Made by a program: the position numbers and the translations under genes. Positions 1 to 8,201 of a DNA stretch of 26,191 nt are shown in pieces. The stretch covers positions 1-26,191 of the forward strand of contig VBJK01000063.1 in the NCBI GenBank assembly GCA_005879655.1, in the 5' to 3' direction. The notes under the pieces are model-generated. The model worked only from the letters and a program-made list of their open reading frames with translations, did not search any database and was not told the origin of the DNA. This DNA comes from Chloroflexota bacterium. GTDB lineage: Bacteria; Chloroflexota; Ktedonobacteria; Ktedonobacterales; Ktedonobacteraceae. Each line of letters begins with the position of its first letter. The first letter of the stretch is position 1.

Positions 1-2841
1 CTGTGAGCTATTTGAGAGATCATCCAGCAGCAATGAGGCAAGGATGTGTTGAGCTTGCTGTGTGGGAAACAGAGTCGCCCACAGTAGAGCACAGACTTGA
101 TAAGTGAGATAGGTTCCGTTCTTCATCTGCTCACGGAGGTAGTCCTGCCAGATCATTTCCCAAGGTTGATCGGGCTGGTCTTGAGAAAGGTATAACATCT
201 CTAGCAAGCGTGTCTCAGCTGGATAACAGATCTCCTCGGCGTACTGGAATAGGCTCTGCTGGTGAGTCACATAGGTGGTAACATCTTGTGGCCTGATCTG
301 CTTACGGTTTTCTGTTGTGTCGTGCACTTGCTGGCAACCCTGTAGAGCTTTTTCATAACCAACATAGTTGCTCTCCTTGAGTGGAACGACGGCAGGCGTG
401 ATGGGAAAACCTATTTCTAATGAATAGCGAGCGAGTAGGGGCAAATACCCTTCAAAGCGTGAGCGCACCTGTTTGAGAGAGTATCCTGCCGGACCACGCG
501 CTCCTAAAAAGCACAGAGCTGCGCAGGCGAGGTCAACAGTATCGAGATCAGGAGTCCCCTGTGGTGACTCAGGCTTGAAGGGAGCGATGGCTGGCAGTCC
601 CGTCAGGCCAAGCAAGGGAGGAACGATATTTTGGAAGACGATATCTTTGCACTCTAAGAGGTCCTGTGCAATCACGGTCAGCATGGTCAGGGTAGCACGC
701 TGGCGGGAAAGTTGTTGACAGGATAGCAGACTCTCTTGCAGTACGGCTAACCGTGCAGAGTGCGCTGCTTCCGAGGGGGTATTAAGCAGCAGACGCTTCA
801 TTGCGGCCTCTATTTCTGTACAAATGTCAAAATTTTCTGCTTGCTGTGCCTCTTCATAGAGTTGGAGAAGGGCCAGCATAAGGGTACGCTCAAGGTCGTG
901 TGGGATGGTTGACTCTTTTGCTTCCAGCAGGCATTCAGCTGCAAGCAAAATGTCGTGCTGATTCTGTTGGCGATCTGCTGTGAGTGGGAGTAGCTCTCTG
1001 ATGATATGCCAGGTTTTTGCATTCACATCGTTGATTTGATAGGCTACCGCTAATAAAAAAGGCTCGCGCCAGAGGTCATCCTGCCGACGTGCTTTCTGCA
1101 AGAGGTCGGCGCTACCGAACGAGGGATCAGTTGTCGGACGGCTCAAGAGATGACGTGCCGCAAAGTATTCTTGCAAAGTTCGGTGAAAGAACCCGTAATA
1201 TTCGCCTGTACGCAAGACAAAAATCCCTCCCCGCTCACGTACACGTGCTATAAATGCCTCTGCTTCTTTGAGCGCTTGCTCTGGTGATGTATGATCAATT
1301 TGTTCAATGGTCCGACTGATTGCAACTAGCACATCATGTTTAGTAGAGAAGCTGTTTCTTGTCTCCTGCATCTGATAGGCAATGGGACCTAAACGTTGCA
1401 CCGCCTGTGCTTCAGGGATAGTTGGCAGGCCGCGCTTGGCGTTGCGATGTTCAAGCAAGACCTGGACGAGCAGAGTGTACAGGTCAACGCGCCGCCGTGG
1501 CAGTTCAATGCCGTTTTGTTGCATGATTGCCAGCAGTGTAAGCAGGAATGGATTCTCGACCATCTCGCGTATCCCCTGATGACTTGCCAGAGCATTGTTG
1601 AGATTCTTTTCAATCTCTGCTGCTTGCCGTGCAACCTGTTCTTCAGTTTCCTGGGCTGAAAGAGTGGCGGTATGGTTCCCACGCGCACTTGCTCGACACC
1701 AGCGCGGTAAGAATGCCCTGATCTGTTCGGGTGTCAGTTCGGCAATAGTGTAATGCGTGTACCCAGGGAATGCGTTTTTGTCATAGCCTGCCACACGCGA
1801 GGTAATCAGAAAGCGGTTAAAGCTTGTCGCGCTACTAGCCCTGCTGCACGTGTCTGCGATAAACGCCTTGATGGTGTCCTGTACCTGTGTGCGCACTTGC
1901 TGATCACTCACCTCGTCAAGGCCGTCGAAGAGTACCAGGCATTGCCCACGCTCTAAACGACCACACAACCAGGCCAGCATGGCAGGAGATGCCAGATCAT
2001 CCAGCTCTTTGGGAGCAGAGGAGAGATAATCCCAAATACTAGTTTTATGAGTGTCTTTGGCCTTGTCCAGGAAGGTAGCATAATGGCCTAAACGTATAAA
2101 GATTGGCACCAGAATGGGTGAGTATGGCTCTTCCAGCGGATCAGCTTTGCCAGATCCACGTCGTGCCATAAACAACGTCAGGCGCAACAAGAGCGTACTC
2201 TTGCCCATACCAGGATAGCCCTGAATAACAGCAGCCGGGTGTTCTGGGTTGAGGCGTTGCCACAGTTCGGACATGGTAACGGTCTTACTGTCTCTCAAGC
2301 CGCGTTCATACTGATGTTCTGCGCTGATCAGCACTCGTTGAGCCTCTGGATCTACTTGACCACTCCGTATGCCTGTGCGCAATTGTTCTCTTTGTTCCAG
2401 CGTCAACCACTGGTCAATATCGAGCTGATGGGGACGCAACTGTAGAGGGATAAAGATCTCGTCCAACTGTACCTTGGGCGGTATCAGTGGTATGCCCTCA
2501 ATCATAAGATCCTGTGTATCGAAGATCCTGCGGGATAGATAACGCTTTTGTAGGATAGCAGGCGGTTCCGCAATGGGGAACTGTGCAATAGTCCAGGCGC
2601 ATAGGTAGAGCAGTGCAAGGATGAGAAAAACCGTAAGGGCGGTAGGCCCATATTGAAAGATAATAGCTTGTAAAGGCAGTTTGCTGTAATCTGTATCCCG
2701 CGCTGTGAAGAGCCAGGTCGCAAGAAGGCTGAGGAGGATGTTCACAACGCTAGAGACAACGAACCCACGTGTGGTTGATAGCATCTTACAGGGCCTGATC
2801 AACCACGCCGGAAGATAAGTATTGGGCGCAGAGGGAGCCAT
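1..2841 (-). CDS. NACHT-domain NTPase with two N-terminal membrane helices (C-terminus cut by window edge)
   Basis: The minus frame is open from 2841 through base 1, so at least 947 residues are present and the end is missing. Residues about 26-45 and 66-88 are hydrophobic and look like two membrane helices. A NACHT NTPase core follows: Walker A GYPGMGKST around residue 214 (Lys), Walker B LVLFDGLDEV around residue 306, then a sensor-like LITSR. Further on, FFHRTLQEYFAARHL is the aromatic/QEYFAA motif typical of the NACHT winged-helix region. The rest is Leu/Ala/Glu-rich and probably helical; I recognise no named repeat. I chose the ATG at 2841 because AAGGA lies nine bases upstream; ATGs at 2847 and 2784 are alternatives. 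NACHT proteins are signal-transduction STAND NTPases, and some bacterial ones act in phage defence; that role here is inference. The family call is firm; the function is not known. Confidence 0.9.
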   Translation of the reverse strand, partial: MAPSAPNTYLPAWLIRPCKMLSTTRGFVVSSVVNILLSLLATWLFTARDTDYSKLPLQAIIFQYGPTALTVFLILALLYLCAWTIAQFPIAEPPAILQKRYLSRRIFDTQDLMIEGIPLIPPKVQLDEIFIPLQLRPHQLDIDQWLTLEQREQLRTGIRSGQVDPEAQRVLISAEHQYERGLRDSKTVTMSELWQRLNPEHPAAVIQGYPGMGKSTLLLRLTLFMARRGSGKADPLEEPYSPILVPIFIRLGHYATFLDKAKDTHKTSIWDYLSSAPKELDDLASPAMLAWLCGRLERGQCLVLFDGLDEVSDQQVRTQVQDTIKAFIADTCSRASSATSFNRFLITSRVAGYDKNAFPGYTHYTIAELTPEQIRAFLPRWCRASARGNHTATLSAQETEEQVARQAAEIEKNLNNALASHQGIREMVENPFLLTLLAIMQQNGIELPRRRVDLYTLLVQVLLEHRNAKRGLPTIPEAQAVQRLGPIAYQMQETRNSFSTKHDVLVAISRTIEQIDHTSPEQALKEAEAFIARVRERGGIFVLRTGEYYGFFHRTLQEYFAARHLLSRPTTDPSFGSADLLQKARRQDDLWREPFLLAVAYQINDVNAKTWHIIRELLPLTADRQQNQHDILLAAECLLEAKESTIPHDLERTLMLALLQLYEEAQQAENFDICTEIEAAMKRLLLNTPSEAAHSARLAVLQESLLSCQQLSRQRATLTMLTVIAQDLLECKDIVFQNIVPPLLGLTGLPAIAPFKPESPQGTPDLDTVDLACAALCFLGARGPAGYSLKQVRSRFEGYLPLLARYSLEIGFPITPAVVPLKESNYVGYEKALQGCQQVHDTTENRKQIRPQDVTTYVTHQQSLFQYAEEICYPAETRLLEMLYLSQDQPDQPWEMIWQDYLREQMKNGTYLTYQVCALLWATLFPTQQAQHILASLLLDDLSNSSQ

Positions 2842-2966
2842 CTTCATTGTTCCTTCGCTTTAAAAAGAGAATAGTCTGGTGCAAATTTTTCGACTGATCA
2901 TTTATATAGACGAATGAAGATGGCAAAAGTACAAGAGCCACCAAGGTACAGCCTGCCAATCTACCT

Positions 2967-3527
2967 TCAACCACTCACTTCCCACTCACTCGCATACACC
3001 CCATACACATACAGATCTATCAGACGATCATTGAGCCATTGACCATTGTGCACCGTCCTCCTCCTCGTAAAGCCCAGGCGTTCGGGAATAGCACAACTGC
3101 GCTCATTGTCGGTAGCACAGCGCACCTCCACTTTAGTGAGCTTCAAGACCGTAAACGCATAGTTGACCATGACACGGCACGCCTTCGTCATTAGCCCTTT
3201 GCCCTGAAATTGTGGGGCGAGCATGTAGCCAATCTCGACTTTACGGCTGATCCAGTCAATAGGATGGTAGCCAATGGTGCCAGCAATCATGCCTCTGTGC
3301 CAGATGGCGCAGGTAAAACCATCGTTGCGCGCTACGTGGCCTTGCGTTATACGAATAAAATCCAGCTCGTCTTCAATGGAACGCGTGGCATCAACCCAGG
3401 GCAGCCAGCGGCACAAATAAGCGCGATTTTGGTCAACCAGTGCATAAAGGTCGCTAGCATCACGCTCAGTCAGTATACGTAGCTCGGTCTCCTCATCGAC
3501 CGGTAAGCGCAACGATAAGATATCCAT
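2967..3527 (-). CDS. GNAT family N-acetyltransferase, RimL type
   Basis: A 186-residue protein covering a single GNAT fold. It opens with LRLPVDEETELRIL, a strand typical of RimL/YdaF-like acetyltransferases. The acetyl-CoA pyrophosphate loop is QFQGKGLMTKA (residues 106-116), and the late NERSCAIPERLGF segment is typical of the subfamily. Known members acetylate N-termini of ribosomal proteins, antibiotics or small amines using acetyl-CoA; the substrate cannot be read here. An in-frame ATG at 3608 would overlap the upstream gene by 59 bases, so I prefer the ATG at 3527, which leaves 22 bases after the upstream stop. A GGAAGGGA stretch lies about 14 bases before it, rather far for a ribosome binding site. 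Probably cotranscribed with the SDR gene upstream. Confidence 0.88.
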   Translation of the reverse strand: MDILSLRLPVDEETELRILTERDASDLYALVDQNRAYLCRWLPWVDATRSIEDELDFIRITQGHVARNDGFTCAIWHRGMIAGTIGYHPIDWISRKVEIGYMLAPQFQGKGLMTKACRVMVNYAFTVLKLTKVEVRCATDNERSCAIPERLGFTRRRTVHNGQWLNDRLIDLYVYGVYASEWEVSG

Positions 3528-3549
3528 GGATTTCGATATTATCCCTTCC

Positions 3550-4464
3550 TCATCGGCGGTAGTGGCGTTGTAGCTCTGAAGCGTAGTGTTTCCCCACACT
3601 ATCCGCATTTTCGGCCAGCCAGGCGGCTAGATGAGTATGACCTGTCGGCTGCTGCTGGGAAATAAGCAGGTCCGCCATTAAGCCTTTTACCTCTTCCTGG
3701 GTGATAAGCACGTCACCTAGGAATGGCTCGATCAGCTTCGCCAGGGAGAATGCCAGCTCTGGATTGACATGCGTAATCCATACTTTGCGCTCTAGCGTGC
3801 TGGCGATGAGGTTTACTAACTCCTCAAAGGTGAAGGTGTCAGGCCCAACAGCATCTATGATCATAGTATCACGCTGCTTGCCTGCCTGTACAACGAGATC
3901 GGCCATATCTTCAACGTAGATGGGTTGTAGACGGTAATTTCCCCCGCCAAAGATGGGGAAGACGGGAAAACGGCGTAGCAACCAGGCGATGTTGTTAATG
4001 AGAATATCTTCCGCGCCAAAGATCACGGTTGGCCGTATGATGGCATAGCTGAGTCCTGACGCGATCAGTGCTTTTTCAAGTTCTGCTTTCCCCTTAAAGT
4101 ATGGCAGACGTGAGGTTTCTGACGGATTCGTAATACTGATATGCACTATGCGCTCAATGCCAGCTTCTTTTGCCGCCTGAAAAAGAATTTTGGTATTTTC
4201 GACTGCCTGCGCGAAGGTGATGTCTCCGTGTGAGAAACGCACCCAATAGGTGTTGTAGAGCGTTGTGGCACCCTCTAAGCTTTTGGCTAATGCCGTTGGG
4301 TTGTCGAAATTAAAGGGGCAGACCTGGACCTGTGCCCTAAAAGCAGTGGGCCTGTTGCTATGCCCTGTTAATGTACGAACCCTGATACCTTGTTCCAGCA
4401 ATCTGCTGGTGATGTATTTTCCTGTGTAGCTGAACGCACCTGTGATCACGTGGGTAGCTGTCAT
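3550..4464 (-). CDS. NmrA-like / atypical SDR NAD(P)-binding protein
   Basis: A 304-residue Rossmann-fold protein. The N-terminal dinucleotide-binding loop is GAFSYTG (residues 9-15), a relaxed form of the GxxGxxG motif seen in atypical short-chain dehydrogenases of the NmrA/NDUFA9 group. IERIVHIS and IIRPTVIFG are the usual central strands, and Y122-x3-K126 occupies the SDR catalytic-pair position. These proteins are NAD(P)-dependent reductases, isomerases or redox sensors; the substrate is unknown. The start is decided by sequence: AGGAGG sits six bases before the ATG at 4464, whereas the upstream in-frame ATG at 4479 would contain that ribosome binding site inside its own coding region. 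It is the first gene of a likely two-gene unit with the acetyltransferase. Confidence 0.88.
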   Translation of the reverse strand: MTATHVITGAFSYTGKYITSRLLEQGIRVRTLTGHSNRPTAFRAQVQVCPFNFDNPTALAKSLEGATTLYNTYWVRFSHGDITFAQAVENTKILFQAAKEAGIERIVHISITNPSETSRLPYFKGKAELEKALIASGLSYAIIRPTVIFGAEDILINNIAWLLRRFPVFPIFGGGNYRLQPIYVEDMADLVVQAGKQRDTMIIDAVGPDTFTFEELVNLIASTLERKVWITHVNPELAFSLAKLIEPFLGDVLITQEEVKGLMADLLISQQQPTGHTHLAAWLAENADSVGKHYASELQRHYRR

Positions 4465-4586
4465 ATCTTGCCTCCTCATGAAGAAACTACTGTTGCGATT
4501 ATCTTGCTGTTAATATGATATGGCTATCAATTCAAATGTGCTACTGAGGAACTATTTCGCACCTTTCAAACGTAGTAAAAAGGGAC

Positions 4587-4658
4587 CCGTAGACGCGCAA
4601 TTCATTGTGTCAGGAACACAAACAAAGAAAACATGCGCAATACATTGCGCGGCTACGG
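4587..4658. repeat. Dispersed CCGTAG-type palindrome, copy 1
   Basis: Left arm 4587-4607 and right arm 4638-4658 are inverted copies matching at about 18 of 21 positions. The loop holds a smaller hairpin (TTGTGT/ACACAA). The arms share CCGTAG-A/C-CGCGC and ATTGCGC cores with the three copies at 12722-12847, so this is a dispersed repeat. It lies between divergent genes, roughly 120 bases from the SDR start and 200 from the BACON gene start. Confidence 0.8.
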
Positions 4659-4714
4659 AATGTGTCTGACTCTGCTTCGTGCAAAAAATGGACGTTCACC
4701 TCATCAGAGGCTTG

Positions 4715-4720
4715 TATAAT
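4715..4720 (+). promoter_or_regulatory. Candidate -10 box for the BACON-protein gene
   Basis: A perfect TATAAT, but no good -35 hexamer at 16-18 bases upstream. Transcription from here would give a leader of about 135 bases. Within 4465-4860 I otherwise see only the palindrome at 4587-4658 and a seven-codon ORF at 4825-4848. Confidence 0.35.
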
Positions 4721-4824
4721 TAGCACAGTTGGTTGCTTGTATGCTATTGTGTATATGTATGAGGAGAAAGTCTGGCCACGAAGTTGATGATCATGCGTTT
4801 CGTGTCTACAATATAGAGGGGACT

Positions 4825-4848
4825 ATGTCGGCTTCTTTTGCGCGGTAA
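4825..4848 (+). other. Seven-codon upstream ORF before the TTG-started gene
   Basis: ATG at 4825 preceded by GAGGGG, encoding MSASFAR and ending in TAA at 4846-4848. It is in the same frame as the TTG start at 4861. Its stop codon overlaps the AAGGGAG ribosome binding site of the following gene, so translation could be coupled. The spacing between GAGGGG and ATG is short, so this is only a candidate. Confidence 0.3.
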
Positions 4849-4860
4849 GGGAGACGCATC

Positions 4861-7800
4861 TTGAAGGAGACTCTACGCTGCTCTAATTGCAATAAACCGG
4901 TATCTGAAGGTGCATATTACTGTACTACCTGCTCTGAGCTGATTGGGGCAGGACATTTTGCTGTGTCGCAGCCCAGGCGTGCTCTCTCTATCACTATACC
5001 GTTGCTGGATGATGAACTTGATATAGAAGAGGATCAACCCTTACAACCGGAAACTTGGCATAAAGAGGTAGCGCAAACCACAACTCGTGAACATGCAACT
5101 TATCCGCCAAGGCCCACTCATTCTCATCCTGCCGTCTTTCTAGGGGGAAGTGCGGGAAACAACGTTGCTCCTACACTGGTGGTTTGGGCCTGTTTATTTG
5201 TGATTGTCTTTACGGTGCTTGGTGGGGTCTTGGGTGTGTTTATGGCATTAGGGCATGGTCCACAGGTGATTGCCAAAGATGCTGGCATGATGTTGCAGGT
5301 CTCTCCCAGCACAGTGGCCATTGGTACGACGATGACGTTGCGGGGAAGCCACTTTAGCCATAGTGGTCGTGTGCAATTGACACGCGGTCTATTTATTCCG
5401 GTGGTTGATACTGCTGGTTCAGCGGAGATCGACGTGGATGCGGATGGGCAGTTTACTGACACGGTGGTGGTGACAAAGGACTGGGGCGTTGGCCAGCACA
5501 TGCTACAAGCACAGGATGTGCAGACACACAAAGTGGCCTCTTTCCCTATTAAGGTCATCGGTGAGAACACCTCGCTACGTCCGGCGCATCTCAAGTTGTC
5601 ACAGGATACGCTTGATTTTGGTACGGGCGATCTGGCAACGAATAGCACGCAGCTCGTGACGCTCTCCAACACAGGTGAGGGTCAGATCTCCTGGCAGGCA
5701 AGCTCCGATCAGCCCTGGTTACAGACTAGTCCTGGCAGTGGGATGTTTATAGGCGAACAGAGTTCACAGGTGATGATCGCGGCGGTTCGTGCGAACCTCC
5801 AGCCAGGTAGCTATAGCGGGCATGTGACATTCTCATCGAATGCCGGAAACAGTATGCTCACAGTAACGCTCAAGGTGATCCCGCTCAAACCTGGCAACGA
5901 AGCCGTGATGCAAATTTCATCTCCGACACTCTCCTTCAATGCGATCGACGCAGACACCTTCACGCCCGCACAGGGTATTACGGTGAGCAATCCTGGCGTC
6001 CTGCAACTAGAATGGCAAGCGTCTAGCGATGTCAAGTGGCTCTCTATCTCGCCTTCTTCGGGGACTGTCTTGTCCGGCGATGGGGAAACACTTTCTGTGG
6101 CTGTCGATCCCAGAACTCTGCTACCGGGTACTTACCATGCCATCATTACTTTGAGTAGCGACCAAGGGGATGGCGTCAAGGATAGTCCGCAGAGCGTGTA
6201 TGTCAGTGTCACCATTGCGCCTAGCTGTGCATTGCTGGCGTCACCCAATACGTTGGCCTTTAGTGGCATAGCTCAACAATCAGCTCCGGCTATGCAAACG
6301 ATTGATCTAGGTGTTTCGCACGGGTGCAAGTCGTCAATTGCCTGGAGTGCAGCGACCAATGTCAGCTGGCTCAGCGTGAACCTGAAAAATGGTCAAACAC
6401 CAGCTACCCTTACAGTAAGCGCAAATCTGAATGGCTTAATGCCGGGAACGTATGATGGTGCAGTGGTTATTAGCTCTGTTGCTGGTGCACAGACCATACC
6501 AGTCACTTTGACGCTAGGGAAACAGACGATGCCGTTACTCGCCGTCTCTAGCCCTTCGTCGCTCGCTTTTACTGGTGTCGCAGGACAGCCGAACCCCGCT
6601 GTGCAAGCGTTAACGTTTGCTAATACTGGTAGTGGGACGCTCTTCTGGGATGCCAGTGTGTCAACAACGGGTGGCAATTGGCTTGCGCTTTCGCAGCAGG
6701 CGGGAACATTGTCCGCGCAACAGGGAGCGACACTAGGGGTTTCTGCCGCGCTCTTACCGTCTCTTGCTGCTGGTACTTATAACGGCATTATTACCTTGAC
6801 GGGCAGGGATAGCACTGGACAAACGGTAGCCGGGAGTCCGCGTACTATCGCAGTCAGTTTTGTCGTTGGGGGGCCGTGTACTTTCTCTGCCACTCCCACG
6901 AATAATCAGCTAAGTTTTGCAGGAAACACGACCTCACAAACCTTTACCGTCAAAACGAGTGGGAATTGTGCTGGTAATATCGTCATCACGCCAACTATCA
7001 AGCTGGATCAGGGTAGTGATTGGCTAACGGTCTCGCCCAATCCTGCTACGACACCGATCAATAGCCAGGTTACGTTTACCGTCAATCTGCTATCGGTAAA
7101 GTTGCCAGCCGGTGCCGGTCCTTATACTGCTAGTATCATGCTGGATGTCGCTAATGGTAGTGTGAAGGGTACTCCACAGCAGGTCGCAGTGAGTGTTAGC
7201 CCTGCTGTATCTGGGATACAAGTAAATCCATCGTCAACGATGAACTTCTCAACGTTGCAGGGGGTCAACCCTGGTCCGCAGTCGCTGGTGATCAACAATA
7301 CAGGTGCGGGAACGTTAAGCTGGACGCTCAGTGGTGGCTCTGTTCAATCCTGGGTAACGGCTACTCCTACGCAGGGAGGGAATGGCGCGCGTATTACCTT
7401 CTCGGTGAATGTGGCGGGTCTGTCTGCGGGAAACTATCAAGCGCAATTTCTGGTGACACCTACTAGCGGACAGCCGGTACCTATCACCGTAAATCTTAGC
7501 GTTGCGGGTACATCGGTAGTAACACCAACACCGATACCAACTGCTACCCCGACGCCACAGTCACAGGGACCTCCTACACCCACGGCAACGCCGGTATCGA
7601 CGCCAAAGGTGGAACCAACGCCCACAGCGGTTTCACCCACGGCAACGCCGGTATCGACGCCAGAGGTGAAACCAACACCCACAGCGGTTTCACCCACGGC
7701 AACGCCGGTATCGACGCCAAAGGCGGAACCAACACCCACAGCGGTTTCACCCACGGCAACGCCGGTATCGACGCCAAAGGCGGAACCAACACCCACAGCG

Positions 7801-8040
7801 GTTTCTCCAACAGCAACGCCGGTATCGACGCCAAAGGCGAAACCAACACCCACAGCGGTTTCTCCAACAGCAACGGTGGTATCAACTCCGAAAGCAGAAG
7901 CAACGCCAAAGAAAGCTCCAACAGCAACGCCGGTATCAACGCCACAACCGAGACCAACGCCCACACCTGTTCGTGCTTCGACACCAACCTCGAAACCAAC
8001 CCCAAAACCCACAGAGGGGTCACAGAGGGGCAGAGGGTGA
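4861..8040 (+). CDS. Membrane-anchored zinc-ribbon protein with about six BACON-type repeats and a Pro/Thr stalk
   Basis: 1059 residues starting at TTG, supported by AAGGGAG seven bases upstream and by the zinc ribbon beginning at once (C7, C10, C21, C24). Residues about 103-130 form one membrane helix. Residues about 145-233 resemble an IPT/TIG-like beta-sandwich. About six repeats of roughly 100 residues follow (245-341, 350-453, 456-553, 558-669, 672-782, 785-884), each with an SxxxLxF start, an NTGxGxLxW-like strand and a PGxYxGxIxxxS ending, as in BACON/choice-of-anchor repeats. The third and fifth each carry a cysteine pair (C456/C489, C673/C703), possible disulfides. Residues 885-1059 are a Pro/Thr/Ala-rich tail built from 19-residue units. 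The zinc ribbon is likely cytoplasmic and the repeats outside the cell. Adhesion or glycan binding is plausible but inferred. Confidence 0.88.
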   Translation: MKETLRCSNCNKPVSEGAYYCTTCSELIGAGHFAVSQPRRALSITIPLLDDELDIEEDQPLQPETWHKEVAQTTTREHATYPPRPTHSHPAVFLGGSAGNNVAPTLVVWACLFVIVFTVLGGVLGVFMALGHGPQVIAKDAGMMLQVSPSTVAIGTTMTLRGSHFSHSGRVQLTRGLFIPVVDTAGSAEIDVDADGQFTDTVVVTKDWGVGQHMLQAQDVQTHKVASFPIKVIGENTSLRPAHLKLSQDTLDFGTGDLATNSTQLVTLSNTGEGQISWQASSDQPWLQTSPGSGMFIGEQSSQVMIAAVRANLQPGSYSGHVTFSSNAGNSMLTVTLKVIPLKPGNEAVMQISSPTLSFNAIDADTFTPAQGITVSNPGVLQLEWQASSDVKWLSISPSSGTVLSGDGETLSVAVDPRTLLPGTYHAIITLSSDQGDGVKDSPQSVYVSVTIAPSCALLASPNTLAFSGIAQQSAPAMQTIDLGVSHGCKSSIAWSAATNVSWLSVNLKNGQTPATLTVSANLNGLMPGTYDGAVVISSVAGAQTIPVTLTLGKQTMPLLAVSSPSSLAFTGVAGQPNPAVQALTFANTGSGTLFWDASVSTTGGNWLALSQQAGTLSAQQGATLGVSAALLPSLAAGTYNGIITLTGRDSTGQTVAGSPRTIAVSFVVGGPCTFSATPTNNQLSFAGNTTSQTFTVKTSGNCAGNIVITPTIKLDQGSDWLTVSPNPATTPINSQVTFTVNLLSVKLPAGAGPYTASIMLDVANGSVKGTPQQVAVSVSPAVSGIQVNPSSTMNFSTLQGVNPGPQSLVINNTGAGTLSWTLSGGSVQSWVTATPTQGGNGARITFSVNVAGLSAGNYQAQFLVTPTSGQPVPITVNLSVAGTSVVTPTPIPTATPTPQSQGPPTPTATPVSTPKVEPTPTAVSPTATPVSTPEVKPTPTAVSPTATPVSTPKAEPTPTAVSPTATPVSTPKAEPTPTAVSPTATPVSTPKAKPTPTAVSPTATVVSTPKAEATPKKAPTATPVSTPQPRPTPTPVRASTPTSKPTPKPTEGSQRGRG
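7579..7971 (+). repeat. 57-bp in-frame tandem repeats encoding the Pro/Thr stalk
   Basis: Five near-identical 57-base units begin at 7579, 7636, 7693, 7750 and 7807. Two degenerate 54-base units follow at 7864 and 7918. Each encodes a 19- or 18-residue unit such as PTATPVSTPKAEPTPTAVS. Unit length is always a multiple of three, so gain or loss of units would keep the frame. The long minus-strand ORFs over this region come from this repetitiveness and are not genes. Confidence 0.95.
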
Positions 8041-8052
8041 AAGCCCTCCTCT

Positions 8053-8192
8053 GTTCTTGCCGCCTCCGGCGGCAGAAGGGAAGAAAAGGGGTATTTGGGG
8101 ACACCCCACACCCCGCCAGGGAGGCTGCCGCCCCCTGGACCCCTGCTTTAACTTCGCGCGTATGTGGCTTCGCCCCTGGACCCCTGCTTTAA
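8053..8192. repeat. GC-rich modular dispersed repeat (GGGGACACCCC family), copy 1
   Basis: A CCGCC/GGCGG palindrome is followed by an AAGAAAAGGGGTATTTGGGG tract, then ACACCCC and CCCCGCCAGGG, ending in CCCCCTGGACCCC. The same module order recurs at 23251-23342 and in part at 10220-10266. The end is duplicated: CCCCTGGACCCCTGCTTTAA occurs twice, near 8132 and 8173. It fills the space between the convergent BACON gene and nfo. Confidence 0.8.
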
Positions 8193-8201
8193 CGCGCAGG
8201 C

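Noticed and set aside
2786..2974. 62-aa minus-strand ORF between the acetyltransferase and the NACHT gene
   Set aside because: It overlaps both the end of the acetyltransferase gene and the NACHT start region, and shows no family features.
4605..4787. 60-aa plus-strand ORF between divergent genes
   Set aside because: It overlaps a dispersed repeat, has no ribosome binding site and no recognisable protein character.
7437..8111. Two long minus-strand ORFs (224 and 176 aa) opposite the Pro/Thr tail
   Set aside because: They are low-complexity Gly/Val or Pro/Leu products of the 57-base tandem repeats on the other strand; the plus-strand frame has domains, a start signal and a stop.
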